Notes: generated by a model from the letters alone, not told the origin. Shown: positions 1 through 8,240, counted from the stretch's first letter. The stretch: 64,000 nucleotides of DNA from an uncultured Kiritimatiellota bacterium (GCA_934643865.1 CAKUCX010000003.1:26231-90230); one strand, 5' to 3'. Translations and numbers: made by a program.

Positions 1-550
1 GGGCGCCCTCGCCTTCATGGCCCTGTTCGCGGCGGCGGCGCGTCTCGACGTCAACGGCGCCGAACGTGTCGGCGTAGCGGGCGGGATGGGGGCTCTTCTG
101 AACCGAAACCGATTCGGCGAAGTCGATCGGCATCGCGTCCATGAGCGGGTGGCCCCACATGCCGGAGCCGCGCGGCACGCCGTCCGTGTACATGCGCACT
201 TCCCCGCCCGGCCGCGCCGTGCCCATGCCGCGAAGATAGACGCTTCCGCCCTGGCCGCCGCCGTAGCTGCCGATCGGCGCATAGCGCGAGATGGAGACGC
301 CCGGGACCTGCCGGAGCGCCGTCTGGAGGTCTTGTGCGTTCAGCGCGGCGAGTTGGCGGCGCGAGACGAAGACCCGGTCGGCGCCGTCCCGGGCGACGCT
401 TTCCTCCTGGGTGATCGGCGTCGCCGTCACGACGACGGCCGGGAGCGCGGCGACGGCATTCGTCGCCGTGGCGACGTCGTTCGTTTCGGCCCGGGCGGGG
501 ACAAGCGCGAGGCCCGAAAGGCATACGGCAAGAGAGCGGATGGTTTTCAT
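1..550 (-). CDS. TonB-dependent outer-membrane receptor, N-terminal part (runs off the window)
   Basis: Read on the minus strand from the ATG at 548-550. The product opens with a short signal peptide (MKTIRSLAVCLSGLALVPARA). A TonB-box-like stretch follows (LPAVVVTATPITQEESVA), then a plug domain with typical features: RRQLAALNAQDLQTALRQV, PGVSISRY, GGQGGSVYLRGMGTARPGG, VRMYTDGVPRG and MPIDFAESVSVQKSPHPARYAD. About 183 residues lie in the window; the beta-barrel is beyond the left edge. Proteins of this family import siderophores, cobalamin or glycans across the outer membrane with energy from TonB/ExbBD; the substrate cannot be told here. It is divergent from the two-component genes at 661-2020, which might regulate it. 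A -10-like TATTCT ends 8 nt before the ATG and no Shine-Dalgarno is visible. Confidence 0.88.
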   Translation of the reverse strand, partial: MKTIRSLAVCLSGLALVPARAETNDVATATNAVAALPAVVVTATPITQEESVARDGADRVFVSRRQLAALNAQDLQTALRQVPGVSISRYAPIGSYGGGQGGSVYLRGMGTARPGGEVRMYTDGVPRGSGMWGHPLMDAMPIDFAESVSVQKSPHPARYADTFGAVDVETRRRREQGHEGEGA

Positions 551-558
551 GGCGAGAC

Positions 559-564
559 AGAATA
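559..564 (-). promoter_or_regulatory. -10 element of the TonB-receptor gene (predicted leaderless)
   Basis: On the minus strand TATTCT is followed by 8 nt (GTCTCGCC) and then the start codon. With a start site about 7 nt after the -10, the mRNA would begin at or next to the AUG. Confidence 0.45.
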
Positions 565-648
565 CTGAAATCGGGCGCACCGTGTGTAAACTGCGTGTAA
601 AATCTCGTCTGCGCGCGCCGGCCTCGTGCGAGACGCCTCCGCTTATGG

Positions 649-654
649 TAGACT
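649..654 (+). promoter_or_regulatory. -10 element of the histidine-kinase/response-regulator operon (predicted leaderless)
   Basis: TATGGTAGACT contains an extended -10 (TGG + TAGACT). Only GGCGGC separates it from the ATG at 661 and no Shine-Dalgarno is present. The same arrangement recurs before proC, coaC and other genes in this window. Confidence 0.6.
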
Positions 655-660
655 GGCGGC

Positions 661-1356
661 ATGTCGAAGTTTCGCCTGATCGCCCATGCCGGCCTTTTTT
701 TCGTGCCGCTCTGCCTTCTGCCGTTAGCCCTGCACCGGCTGATTGAAGACGAACGTGACTTTGGGCGTGAGACGGGGCAGGCGTATCTGCGCGCAACCGC
801 CGAGGCGTGGGCGGCCCGGCTGGCGCGGGGCGAATCGCTTCCGCCGGACGCGGTCGGCCCCGCGCCGGCGGTGCTTGTCGCGGAAGTGGACGGCGCAGGG
901 CGGGCGGTCGGCACGGGGGCGCGCTTCCCGCCAGATGGGCGGTGCTTTGGCGAGGCGGCCGTGGCGGCGACGGGCGAGGCGACGCGCACGGTCCGCGCCA
1001 CGTGGCCGGGCGCCGTCGGCCGCGGGCAGGCGCACGCCCGGAGGCTGAGCGCGCGGGAGCGTGCGGCGGTGGCCGTTTCCTATGCGCTGCTTCTTGTCGG
1101 GATCGGCGCGCTCGCGCGGGAGCTGCTGCGCGCGCGGGCGGCGTCCCGCCGGCAGATGGACTACGTCGCGGACATCTCCCACCGCCTCAAGACGCCATTG
1201 ACGTCCATCTCGCTCTGCGCGGAGCTCGCGAACGCGGGACGGCTGGGCGAACGGCGCCGCGAAGAGTCGGCGCAGACGATCGTCGCGGAGGCGGCGAAGC
1301 TGAACGCCCTCCTGGACGAAGTGCTTGCGCACGTCAAGGAGATGCGCCGTGGCTGA
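661..1356 (+). CDS. Histidine-kinase-like membrane protein with HisKA domain but no ATPase domain
   Basis: 231 residues. A first membrane segment lies at about 7-25, followed by a sensor region of about 110 residues and a second membrane segment at about 134-152. A HisKA dimerisation/phosphoacceptor helix then carries the H-box DISHRLKTPLTSI, with candidate phosphorylated His174. The protein ends at about residue 231, just after HisKA; the HATPase_c domain (N, G1 and G2 boxes) that a kinase needs is absent. The stop overlaps the start of the response-regulator gene by 8 bp, so there is no room for a lost ATPase domain in another frame. It may be phosphorylated in trans by another kinase, act as a phosphatase or phosphotransfer protein, or be a degenerate kinase kept as a sensor. 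Family assignment is firm; the biochemical role is unknown. Confidence 0.82.
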   Translation: MSKFRLIAHAGLFFVPLCLLPLALHRLIEDERDFGRETGQAYLRATAEAWAARLARGESLPPDAVGPAPAVLVAEVDGAGRAVGTGARFPPDGRCFGEAAVAATGEATRTVRATWPGAVGRGQAHARRLSARERAAVAVSYALLLVGIGALARELLRARAASRRQMDYVADISHRLKTPLTSISLCAELANAGRLGERRREESAQTIVAEAAKLNALLDEVLAHVKEMRRG

Positions 1357-2020
1357 GATTCTCATTGCCGAGGACGACGCGGACGTGCGCAAGTGGCTCG
1401 CCATCGCGCTTGAAACCGAAGGCCACGCCGTGCGGACGGTCGAGGACGGCGCGGCCGCGCTGCAGGCGCTGCGCGCGAAGCGCCCAGACGCGCTCGTGCT
1501 TGACGTCATGATGCCCGTCTGCGACGGGTTTGCCGTTTGCCGCGAAGTCCGTTCGACCGACGCGGCGCTGCCGATTCTCATGCTGACCGCGCGCGATTCG
1601 GAGAAGGACAAGGTGACGGGGCTCGGGCTGGGCGCGGACGACTACATGACGAAGCCGTTCTCGATGGCGGAGCTCTTTGCGCGCGTCGGCGCGCTCCTGC
1701 GCCGGGGGGCGCTTCTGAACGCGCCGTGCGCGTCGTTCCAGGTGGGGCGTTCGCGCGTTGACGGGCGCCGCCGGGCCGTCATCGGCGGAGACGGGCGCGA
1801 GACGGCTCTGGCGGCGCGGGAATATGAGCTGCTGAAATTCCTGGGCGACCACCGCGGCGAAGTGCTGTCGCGCGACCGCTTGCTGGATGAACTGTGGGGC
1901 GTCACGTTCTATGGCAACACGCGCACGCTCGACCAGCATGTGGCGCTCGTCCGGCGGAAGCTCGGCGCGGACGCCTCCCTGCTTGAGACCGTCCGGAACG
2001 TCGGCTATCGCCTGAGATAG
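1349..2020 (+). CDS. OmpR/PhoB-type response regulator
   Basis: I take the start at the GTG of 1349, because the product then begins MAEILIAEDD, as receiver domains do; the upstream in-frame ATG at 1325 would add eight residues inside the kinase gene. 223 residues. The receiver domain has the acidic pocket E8-D9-D10, phosphoacceptor Asp52 (VLDVMMPVCDG), the T in MLTARD and the K in DDYMTKPFS. A C-terminal winged-helix DNA-binding domain (about 125-223) has REYELLKFL, SRDRLLDELWG and TRTLDQHVALVRRKLG. It forms an operon with the kinase-like gene (8-bp overlap). The divergent TonB receptor is a plausible target, which is inference. Confidence 0.92.
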   Translation: MAEILIAEDDADVRKWLAIALETEGHAVRTVEDGAAALQALRAKRPDALVLDVMMPVCDGFAVCREVRSTDAALPILMLTARDSEKDKVTGLGLGADDYMTKPFSMAELFARVGALLRRGALLNAPCASFQVGRSRVDGRRRAVIGGDGRETALAAREYELLKFLGDHRGEVLSRDRLLDELWGVTFYGNTRTLDQHVALVRRKLGADASLLETVRNVGYRLR

Positions 2021-2076
2021 CGTACACGCGATCCCCCGGAAGCGTTTTACGCCTTTTTTCGCGGGGGCGTTTGCGG

Positions 2077-2082
2077 TATAAT
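2077..2082 (+). promoter_or_regulatory. -10 element of the S1-domain gene
   Basis: GCGGTATAAT at 2073-2082, about 31 nt before the ATG at 2114. A Shine-Dalgarno (AGAGGAG, 2105-2111) follows, so this transcript has a leader, unlike many others in the window. No clear -35 is seen. Confidence 0.55.
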
Positions 2083-2113
2083 AGGCGGCGACCTTCAACC
2101 GAGAAGAGGAGAC

Positions 2114-3094
2114 ATGGACAAGAACGCTTCGATGATGGACTTCGCCGCCCTGCTGGACAGGCAGCTCAAGTCGTACCGCAAGGGCTTCAATCCCGGCGAC
2201 CGGGTGACGGCGCGCGTCGTGACCGTGGGGGCGGCCTACGTGACGCTCGACGTGAACGCGAAGAGCGTGGGCCTCCTGCCCGTCGAGGACGTCACGGACG
2301 CGGAGGGCGAGGTGACGGTGAAGCGCAACGACGAGATTGAGGTCTCGTTCGTCGCGATGCAGAAGGACGCCTTCCTCTTCGCCAAGGCCGACGTGGCGGA
2401 GTCCGCCGCCGTCGTCGCCCTGGACCAGACGATCCAGCACGCCTTCAACAACGGCCTCGCGCTCGAAGGGAAGGTCGAGAAGGAGGTGAAGGGCGGCTAC
2501 GAGGTGACGATCGGCGGCCAGCGCGGCTTCTGTCCCTACTCCCAGATCGAGCGCATGCGCAAACGCCTCCCCGACGGCGCGGAGAACCCGTATGTGGGCA
2601 AGACGTTCCAGTTCCTCGTGCAGGAGTACGGCAAGGACGACCGGGGCGCGAACCTGATCGTGAGCCGCCGCGCCGTGCAGGAGCGCGAGATCCAGGTGGC
2701 GCGGGACTATCTGCGCGACACGCTGGAGGAGGGGCAGACCCTGAACGGAACCGTCGTGAAGGTGCTGGACTTCGGCGCGTTCGTCGATCTCGGCGGCGTG
2801 GAGGGCCTGGTGCCCGTGCGCGAGATTTCGTGGGACAAGGTCGTCAATCCGGGCGACTTCGTGCGGGAGGGCGACCTCGTGACCGTGAAGGTGATCGGGA
2901 TCGACTGGGCGCGCGAGCGCATTTCGCTCTCCATCCGCCAGACGCAGACAAAGCCCCTCAAGCCGCGTTCCCCCGAGGAGATCGCCGCCGAGGCCGAGGC
3001 CCAGGACGTCCGCGACTGGATGAGCGCAAACGCCGGGAAGACGGATGCGTTCTCGAACATTGGCGGCGCCTTTGACGGCCTGAAGCTGGGTTAA
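2114..3094 (+). CDS. rpsA: S1-domain RNA-binding protein (ribosomal protein S1 homologue, three S1 domains)
   Basis: 326 residues with three S1 repeats. Repeat 1 is at about 27-100 (GDRVTARVVTVGAAYVTLDV). Repeat 2 is at about 113-190 and is divergent (ALEGKVEKEVKGGYEVTIGG). Repeat 3 is at about 205-275 and is canonical (LNGTVVKVLDFGAFVDLGG, EGLVPVREISW, RISLSIRQ). The four-to-six-domain S1 of most Gram-negative bacteria is longer, so this is a short S1 of the kind that helps bring mRNA to the 30S subunit, or a general RNA-binding S1 protein. It has a good Shine-Dalgarno and a TATAAT promoter. The stop codon TAA lies in the first unit of the downstream repeat cluster. The family call is strong; whether this is the main ribosomal S1 is less sure. 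Confidence 0.85.
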   Translation: MDKNASMMDFAALLDRQLKSYRKGFNPGDRVTARVVTVGAAYVTLDVNAKSVGLLPVEDVTDAEGEVTVKRNDEIEVSFVAMQKDAFLFAKADVAESAAVVALDQTIQHAFNNGLALEGKVEKEVKGGYEVTIGGQRGFCPYSQIERMRKRLPDGAENPYVGKTFQFLVQEYGKDDRGANLIVSRRAVQEREIQVARDYLRDTLEEGQTLNGTVVKVLDFGAFVDLGGVEGLVPVREISWDKVVNPGDFVREGDLVTVKVIGIDWARERISLSIRQTQTKPLKPRSPEEIAAEAEAQDVRDWMSANAGKTDAFSNIGGAFDGLKLG

Positions 3095-3304
3095 GTCGGC
3101 CTACGGCCTTTAAGTGGTTAAGTCGCCGCTTCGCGGCTTTAAGTGGTTAAGTCGGCCTACGGCCTTTAAGTGGTTAAGTCGCCGCTTCGCGGCTTTAAAT
3201 TTGTGTTCTGCACAGAAGTACAAGAAAGTCCAACCTCTTAACTACTTACCCACCTACCCACTTAACCACTTAACTACTTAAAGCCGCGAAGCGGCGACTT
3301 AATC
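3095..3304 (+). repeat. Intergenic cluster of TTAAGTGG units and GC hairpins
   Basis: Alternating hairpins (CGGCCTACGGCC and GCCGCTTCGCGGC) are joined by TTAAGTGGTTAAGT. Inverted copies (CCACTTAACTACTTAA, GCCGCGAAGCGGC) follow at about 3236-3303. A unique middle part (about 3200-3235) separates the two orientations, so the whole cluster is a large imperfect inverted repeat. The same family occurs at 7851, 44631, 47231 and 60575. Confidence 0.85.
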
Positions 3305-3934
3305 ATGAGATCGTTTGTACAAGTAGTGCTCGTGTGGAAGAATGGCGTCCTCTGGACGTCGGGTCCGGGCGTGCCGGACCGGATGTGGGCGCGCCCTGCG
3401 GACCTTGCGGCGGCGCGCCTCGCGCTCCTGCCGCCGCCCGACGCGCTTCCGCTCGCGGAGGGCGCCGACCTGCTCGCCGCGGCGTTCGCGGTCGTGCCGT
3501 TCGCGCGCGGCCCCCTGCCGCCGCCCGCCTTCGGCCCGGGCGTGACGGTGGCGGCGCGCGCGGCGTTCAGCCTCTTCACGGACGAGGCGCGGGGCGCGCT
3601 CTGCGTGCTGCGGGGCGAGCCGGACGATTTCCTCGTCTGCGCGCGCCGCGCGGGGGCCGTCTGGACGGTCGGCGCGTTCACCGTGGCGCCGACGACGCTC
3701 ACGGTGCGCGTCGAGGATCTGTGGGAACGGTTCCCGGAGGCTGCGCGGGCGTTCGACTACCGGATGGACGTGGTGCGCGACCCGCACGCGAAGGACACGG
3801 CGGCGGAGCAGGCGGCGGGCGTCGTGCGCGAGACGCTGGCGGGCGTCGCGCCCGACGCGCGCATCTTCCTCGACCTCGCGCGCGGCGGCGGCTTCACGCT
3901 CACGCTGGTCCCGACGGCGGAGGAGGCTTCGTGA
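3305..3934 (+). CDS. Orphan protein resembling the C-terminal domain of GH97 glycosidases
   Basis: 209 residues. Residues about 97-205 resemble the C-terminal beta-sandwich of family GH97 (alpha-glucosidase/alpha-galactosidase): CVLRGEPDDFLVCARRAG, then VWTVGAFTVAPTTLTVRVE, then DYRMDVVRDPHAKDT, then LARGGGFTLTLVPTAE. In that family these correspond to the end of the catalytic domain, the 'ARR-G-x-W-x-VGA-T' strand and the 'L-A-x-GGGF' C-terminal strand. No catalytic GH97 barrel or calcium-site residues precede it, because the gene starts directly after a repeat cluster; it may be the surviving 3' part of a truncated gene. There is no signal peptide. It overlaps tatD by 4 bp (GTGA), so it is the first gene of a small operon. 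The similarity is recalled, not computed, and the function is unknown. Confidence 0.5.
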   Translation: MRSFVQVVLVWKNGVLWTSGPGVPDRMWARPADLAAARLALLPPPDALPLAEGADLLAAAFAVVPFARGPLPPPAFGPGVTVAARAAFSLFTDEARGALCVLRGEPDDFLVCARRAGAVWTVGAFTVAPTTLTVRVEDLWERFPEAARAFDYRMDVVRDPHAKDTAAEQAAGVVRETLAGVAPDARIFLDLARGGGFTLTLVPTAEEAS

Positions 3935-4599
3935 CCGACGCGCATTTCCATCGGAATGGATTCGACACCTTTCTTGTCACCAATGGACACGAGGTCGCGT
4001 TCCACGGTCTCCATCCCTGGCAGAGCGCCGCCTGTGCGGACATTCCGGCGGCGCTTGCCGGCATCTGGGCGCGGCTTGAGGCGGATGCCCGCGCGGGCGT
4101 GGGCGAGATCGGCCTCGACCGGCTGAAGACGAAGGCCGTGCCCGACGCGCAGCGCGCCCTCTTCGCGGCGCAGCTCGCGCTCGCGGCCGAACGGCGCCGT
4201 CCCGTCGTGCTGCATGGCGCGAAGTGCTGGGGCGAGGTCGTGGCGGCGTGCCGCCCCCATGCGGGACGCATCCCGGCGTTCCTCTTCCACGGCTTCTCGC
4301 GCAGCGCGGGGCTGCTGCCGCAGATCTTCGCCCTCAACGGCTTCGTCTCGGTCGGCCCCGCGCTCCTCAACGACCACGCCGTGAACTACCGCGAACTGGT
4401 GAAGGCGCTGCCGACCGAGCGGCTGCTGGTCGAGACCGACGCCTGCTGCGCGGCCGGCGACGCGGCGGCGGAGGAGGGCCGGGCGGCGCTGTTGGCGCGC
4501 CTCGTCCAGGCGTTGGCCGCGCTGCGGGGGCGCCCCGAAGCGGAGATCGAGGCGGCTGTCGCCGCGAACGCGGCGCGCTTCGTGGAGGCGCTGGCATGA
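3931..4599 (+). CDS. tatD: TatD-family metal-dependent hydrolase
   Basis: About 222 residues from the GTG at 3931, which overlaps the preceding stop as GTGA. The N-terminus TDAHFH is the first metal-binding HxH of the TatD amidohydrolase fold. GEIGLDRLK carries the glutamate of 'GEiGLD', VVLHGAKCW and AFLFHGFSRS carry the following histidine strands, and LLVETDACC carries the late ETD aspartate. TatD proteins are Mg/Mn-dependent nucleases (3'-5' exonuclease on DNA). It sits between the GH97-like fragment and an SNF2 helicase, with 4-bp overlaps on both sides. It is a little shorter than the usual 255-265 residues but all key strands are present. Confidence 0.86.
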   Translation: MTDAHFHRNGFDTFLVTNGHEVAFHGLHPWQSAACADIPAALAGIWARLEADARAGVGEIGLDRLKTKAVPDAQRALFAAQLALAAERRRPVVLHGAKCWGEVVAACRPHAGRIPAFLFHGFSRSAGLLPQIFALNGFVSVGPALLNDHAVNYRELVKALPTERLLVETDACCAAGDAAAEEGRAALLARLVQALAALRGRPEAEIEAAVAANAARFVEALA

Positions 4600-7500
4600 C
4601 GCCGAAGGAGCTGACGAACGAGATCCTGATCGGCTGGGGCGGCGTGGAGGTCTTCAACCAGGCCCTCATGCTCGCGAAGCGCGGGCAGGTGGTGCGGGCG
4701 GACTGGGACGCCGCCACGTGCAAGGCGACCGGCAAGATCGCAACGGGGAACGGCTGGGACATGCCCACCGGCTTCACGCTGCAGGCCAACGGGCGCATCG
4801 TGTCGCACTGCCCCTGCCGCACGAACCAGGAATTCGGCATGGTCTGCCCGCACGTCGTCGCCATCGGCCTCTACCTGATGTGCAGGATGAGCGACCCGGA
4901 GGCGGAGGAGAAGTACCAGCAGGAGGTGCGCGCCGCGCGCCGCGCCGCCACGGTCGATCCCGCCCTCTACATCCGCCGCGCGCCGCACGGCGTGCCGATG
5001 CGCCTGTCGCTCACGTGGGACGAGGCGACGTTCGCGGACGACTTCTACAACGGCGGCGTGCGGGCGCAGCTCGCCCTCTTCGACCGGGCGGGCAACCGCT
5101 ACTTCCCGGACGACGCCCGCCTACGGGCGGCGCCGGGCGTGCGGCTCGCCCATGCGGCGGAGAACCTGCTCGGCGTGCTGGAGGACATCTGCGAAGGGCC
5201 CGCGACGCGCGAGATCCTGCTGCGTCCGGCGGACTTCCTCAACGTCGCCGCGATGCTCACGCAGGCGCCTGCGGTCGCGTGCGGGCTGCGGGCCGCGTAC
5301 GACGAGGCGGACGGCAGCTTCACGCTCGCGCCGCACGTCGAGCTGCCGTTCGCGCACCGGGCGGCGTCCAACCGCTTCCTCGTCCACGGGAAGACGGGGT
5401 TTGTGTGGAGCCGTCCGCTGACCGCGACGGGCGCGGAGGGGCGTGGCGTCTTCACGCCGCTCGCGCACGTGCTCGCCGGGCCGTTCCAGTCCATCTACCG
5501 CACGGCCGAGGTCATTCCGCGCGCGGCGATGCCGTCGTTCCTGCACGCCAACCTGCCGCTCCTGCGCGCGCAGTGCGCGGTGGAGCTCTCGCCGTCGGAA
5601 GACCTGTTCCGGTTCGAGCCGGACGCCCCCGTGTTCGTGCTGGAGGTGTCGGGGTCGCGGGCTTCGCTCGGCGCGGACCTCTTCGCGGTCTACGGCGCGC
5701 AGCGGATCCTCTGCGGCGCGGCGGCGGGGACGGACGACATCTGCCGTCCCGACCCCGACGACCTGCTCCTCTACCATACGCGGAACCTCGCCGCCGAACA
5801 GGCCGCGCTGAAGACGCTCGCGCAGGCCGGCTTCGCGCAGGAGGGCACGTCCGTCCACTGGTACATCACCGAGCCGCGCGACGTGCTCAACTTCCTCGGC
5901 GGTGGCGGGCCGGCGCTGGAGCGCCTGGGGTGGAAGGTGGTCTTCTCGGAGCGGCTGAACAACCTCGTGGACGGCCTCGGGCACATCGTCGCGACGGTGG
6001 ACGTGTCCGACGTGCCGGGCGCGCGGGACGGGGTGTTCGAGGTGGGTTGCGCGTTCGACGACGGCGGACGGAACATCCCCCCCGCCGAGATCCAGGCGGC
6101 GATCAACCGCGGCGATTCCTACCTGATGACGAACGGCGAGACGGTGCTGTTCGACGCGGGCGCGGTCGCGCTCATGCGGGGCGTGTTCTCGGACTGTCCG
6201 AGCCGCCCCGGCGCGAAGCCGGGCCACTTCCGTGTGCCGTCCCTCTACGCGCCCTACGTGCAGGCGTCCCTTGGCGCCCTCTGCGACGCGGTGGAGCTGG
6301 AGGACGCGGCGGCGCCGAACTGGCGCGAGACCGCCGCGAAGCGCAACCGCGACGAGCGGGCGAAGTGGGAGCCGGTGGACCTGGGGCGGCTGGAGGGGAC
6401 GCTGCGCCCCTACCAGAAGGAGGGCGTCTATTGGATGCGCTTCCTCGAAAAGAGCGGGCTCTCGGGGCTGCTGGCGGACGAAATGGGCCTCGGCAAGACG
6501 CTCCAGACGCTGACGTGGATCTCGCTCGCGCGGACGGACCCGGAGGCGTGCGGCAAGCCCGCCCTCGTCGTCTGCCCCACCTCGCTCGTGCAGAACTGGG
6601 CCGCCGAGGCGGAGAAGTTCACGCCGTGGCTGAAGCGGCTCGTCGTCTCGGGACCCGACCGGGCGGCGTCCTTCGCGCGGATCCCGTCGTGCGACCTCGT
6701 CATCACCTCCTACGCGCTTCTGCAGCGCGACCTGGAGGCGGCCTACCTCGACAAGACCTTCGGCGTCGTCGTCCTCGACGAGGCGCAGCACATCAAGAAC
6801 CGCCAGACGCGGAACGCGAAGGCCGCGAAGCAGCTCACGAGCGTGCAGAAGCTCGTCCTCACCGGCACGCCCGTTGAGAACTCGGTGGCGGACGTGTGGA
6901 GCATCTTCGACTTCCTGCTGCCCGGCTACCTCGGGCAGTACGACGCCTTCCGGGCGACGACGCAGGAGGTGATCGAGGCGGGCGGCCCGGAGGGGCGGGC
7001 GGAGCAGGAGAAGCTGCACCGCAAGCTGCATCCCTTCATCCTCCGCCGCCTGAAGAAGACGGTCGCGAAGGACCTGCCGGACAAGATCGTGAAGGTCGCC
7101 TACTGCCCGATGACGGAGGAGCAGCAGCGCTGGTACAACCAGCTGCTCGCCGACGCGCGCGGCCGGATCGGCGACATGGTCAAGGCGAAGGGCTTCGCGA
7201 AGTCCCGCATGGAGATCCTCGCGCTCCTCATGCGTCTGAGGCAGGTGGCGAGCCACCTGGAGCTGCTGAAGGAGTACCGCGAGAAGCAGGGCGCGCGCCG
7301 GACCGGGGCGTCTACAACGGACGGCGGCAGCGCCCTCTCCGGCAAGCTGGAGGTCTTCCTCGAACTGCTCGACGAGGCCATCGACGGCGGGCACCGCGTG
7401 CTCGTCTTCAGCCAGTTCGTCTCGATGCTCACGATCCTGCGGCGCGAACTTGCGGCACGCGGCATCCGCTCCTGCTACCTGGACGGCGAGACGAAGGACC

Positions 7501-7850
7501 GCCTGGGCGTGTGCCGCACGTTCAACACCGATGCGTCGATTCCGCTTTTCCTCATCTCGCTCCACGCGGGCGGCACGGGCCTCAACCTCACGGGGGCGGA
7601 CATGGTCGTCCACTTCGACCCCTGGTGGAACCCCGCCGTCGAGGCCCAGGCGACTGACCGTGCGCACCGCATCGGGCAGAAGAAGACCGTCTACGTCGTG
7701 AAGCTCATCGCGCAGGATTCCGTGGAGGAGCGCGTACTCGCCCTCCAGCAGAAGAAGCAGCTCGTGATCGACGCGACGGTGGGCACCACCGACGAGGCGG
7801 CCGTCCAGAAACTCACCTACGACGACATCCGGTCCATCTTGGGCTATTAA
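4596..7850 (+). CDS. SWIM zinc-finger and SNF2-family helicase/ATPase
   Basis: 1084 residues from the ATG at 4596, which overlaps the tatD stop (ATGA). A SWIM zinc finger is at about 70-90 (C72-P-C74, C84-P-H86). A long middle region follows (SNF2-associated, about 110-590). The SNF2 ATPase is at about 600-770, with Walker A in LLADEMGLGKTLQTL, VVLDEAQHIKN as motif II and LTGTPVENS as motif III. The helicase C domain is at about 890-1060 (VLVFSQFVSM, GGTGLNLTGADMVVHFDPWW, ATDRAHRIGQ). Such bacterial SWIM-SNF2 proteins (RapA/HepA relatives) are DNA translocases that remodel protein-DNA or transcription complexes. Linkage to TatD suggests DNA repair or turnover, which is inference. The stop TAA is the start of the next repeat cluster. 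Confidence 0.9.
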   Translation: MTPKELTNEILIGWGGVEVFNQALMLAKRGQVVRADWDAATCKATGKIATGNGWDMPTGFTLQANGRIVSHCPCRTNQEFGMVCPHVVAIGLYLMCRMSDPEAEEKYQQEVRAARRAATVDPALYIRRAPHGVPMRLSLTWDEATFADDFYNGGVRAQLALFDRAGNRYFPDDARLRAAPGVRLAHAAENLLGVLEDICEGPATREILLRPADFLNVAAMLTQAPAVACGLRAAYDEADGSFTLAPHVELPFAHRAASNRFLVHGKTGFVWSRPLTATGAEGRGVFTPLAHVLAGPFQSIYRTAEVIPRAAMPSFLHANLPLLRAQCAVELSPSEDLFRFEPDAPVFVLEVSGSRASLGADLFAVYGAQRILCGAAAGTDDICRPDPDDLLLYHTRNLAAEQAALKTLAQAGFAQEGTSVHWYITEPRDVLNFLGGGGPALERLGWKVVFSERLNNLVDGLGHIVATVDVSDVPGARDGVFEVGCAFDDGGRNIPPAEIQAAINRGDSYLMTNGETVLFDAGAVALMRGVFSDCPSRPGAKPGHFRVPSLYAPYVQASLGALCDAVELEDAAAPNWRETAAKRNRDERAKWEPVDLGRLEGTLRPYQKEGVYWMRFLEKSGLSGLLADEMGLGKTLQTLTWISLARTDPEACGKPALVVCPTSLVQNWAAEAEKFTPWLKRLVVSGPDRAASFARIPSCDLVITSYALLQRDLEAAYLDKTFGVVVLDEAQHIKNRQTRNAKAAKQLTSVQKLVLTGTPVENSVADVWSIFDFLLPGYLGQYDAFRATTQEVIEAGGPEGRAEQEKLHRKLHPFILRRLKKTVAKDLPDKIVKVAYCPMTEEQQRWYNQLLADARGRIGDMVKAKGFAKSRMEILALLMRLRQVASHLELLKEYREKQGARRTGASTTDGGSALSGKLEVFLELLDEAIDGGHRVLVFSQFVSMLTILRRELAARGIRSCYLDGETKDRLGVCRTFNTDASIPLFLISLHAGGTGLNLTGADMVVHFDPWWNPAVEAQATDRAHRIGQKKTVYVVKLIAQDSVEERVLALQQKKQLVIDATVGTTDEAAVQKLTYDDIRSILGY

Positions 7851-8165
7851 ATCGGCCTTCGGCCTTGAAGTCGCCGCTTCGCGGCTTTAAGTGGTTAAAC
7901 CGGCCTTCGGCCTTTAAGTCGCCGCTGCGCGGCTTTAAGTGGTTAAATCGGCCTTCGGCCTTGAAGTCGCCGCTTCGCGGCTTTAAGTGGTTAAACCGGC
8001 CTTCGGCCTTTAAGTCGCCGCTTCGCGGCTTTAAATGCCTTCGGGCCGACGGGAGGGACGCGCTTTGCCGCGTCCGTTCACCCTCGGCCGCGCAGGAGCG
8101 CGGCCCTCCCGTTGTGCGGAGCGCAAATTTAAAGCCGCGCAGCGGCGACTTAACGACTTAACCAC
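7851..8165 (+). repeat. Intergenic repeat cluster upstream of cas3
   Basis: At least four hairpin pairs (CGGCCTTCGGCC and GCCGCTTCGCGGC, one variant GCCGCTGCGCGGC) are linked by TTTAAGTGGTTAAA. A block at about 8048-8110 holds two different palindromes (GGACGCGCTTTGCCGCGTCC and GGCCGCGCAGGAGCGCGGCC) followed by CCCTCCCG. An inverted hairpin (GCCGCGCAGCGGC) and CTTAACGACTTAACCACTT end the cluster. A small reading frame through the repeats (7865-8161) is not a gene. Confidence 0.85.
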
Positions 8166-8225
8166 TTGACAACTTATTGTAATGCCGCCCCGTGGTTGCG
8201 CATGGACGCCGTTGGTGGAATTTGG

Positions 8226-8231
8226 TACGAT
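8226..8231 (+). promoter_or_regulatory. -10 element of the cas operon
   Basis: TTTGGTACGAT is an extended -10 (TGG + TACGAT) that ends 9 nt before the ATG at 8241. No Shine-Dalgarno lies between. It supports 8241 as the cas3 start rather than the upstream ATGs at about 8181 and 8202. Confidence 0.5.
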
Positions 8232-8240
8232 GTACAGGCA

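Noticed and set aside
661..1356. Possible frameshift hiding an ATPase domain after the histidine kinase HisKA part
   Set aside because: The response regulator starts inside the last codons of the kinase gene and no frame nearby shows N, G1 or G2 boxes, so the domain is truly absent here.
5121..7667. 848-codon minus-strand frame opposite the SNF2 gene (similar ones at 24036-25973 and 41925-44603)
   Set aside because: Antisense shadows of well-supported genes; compositionally biased and without motifs.
7865..8161. 98-codon frame with repeated KSPLRGFKWLNRPSA
   Set aside because: Translation of the intergenic hairpin repeats; no ribosome-binding site and the same repeats are non-coding elsewhere.
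8166..8240. Upstream extension of cas3 to ATGs at about 8181 or 8202
   Set aside because: The extended -10 at 8226-8231 lies downstream of these codons, and family proteins begin near the residue encoded at 8241.
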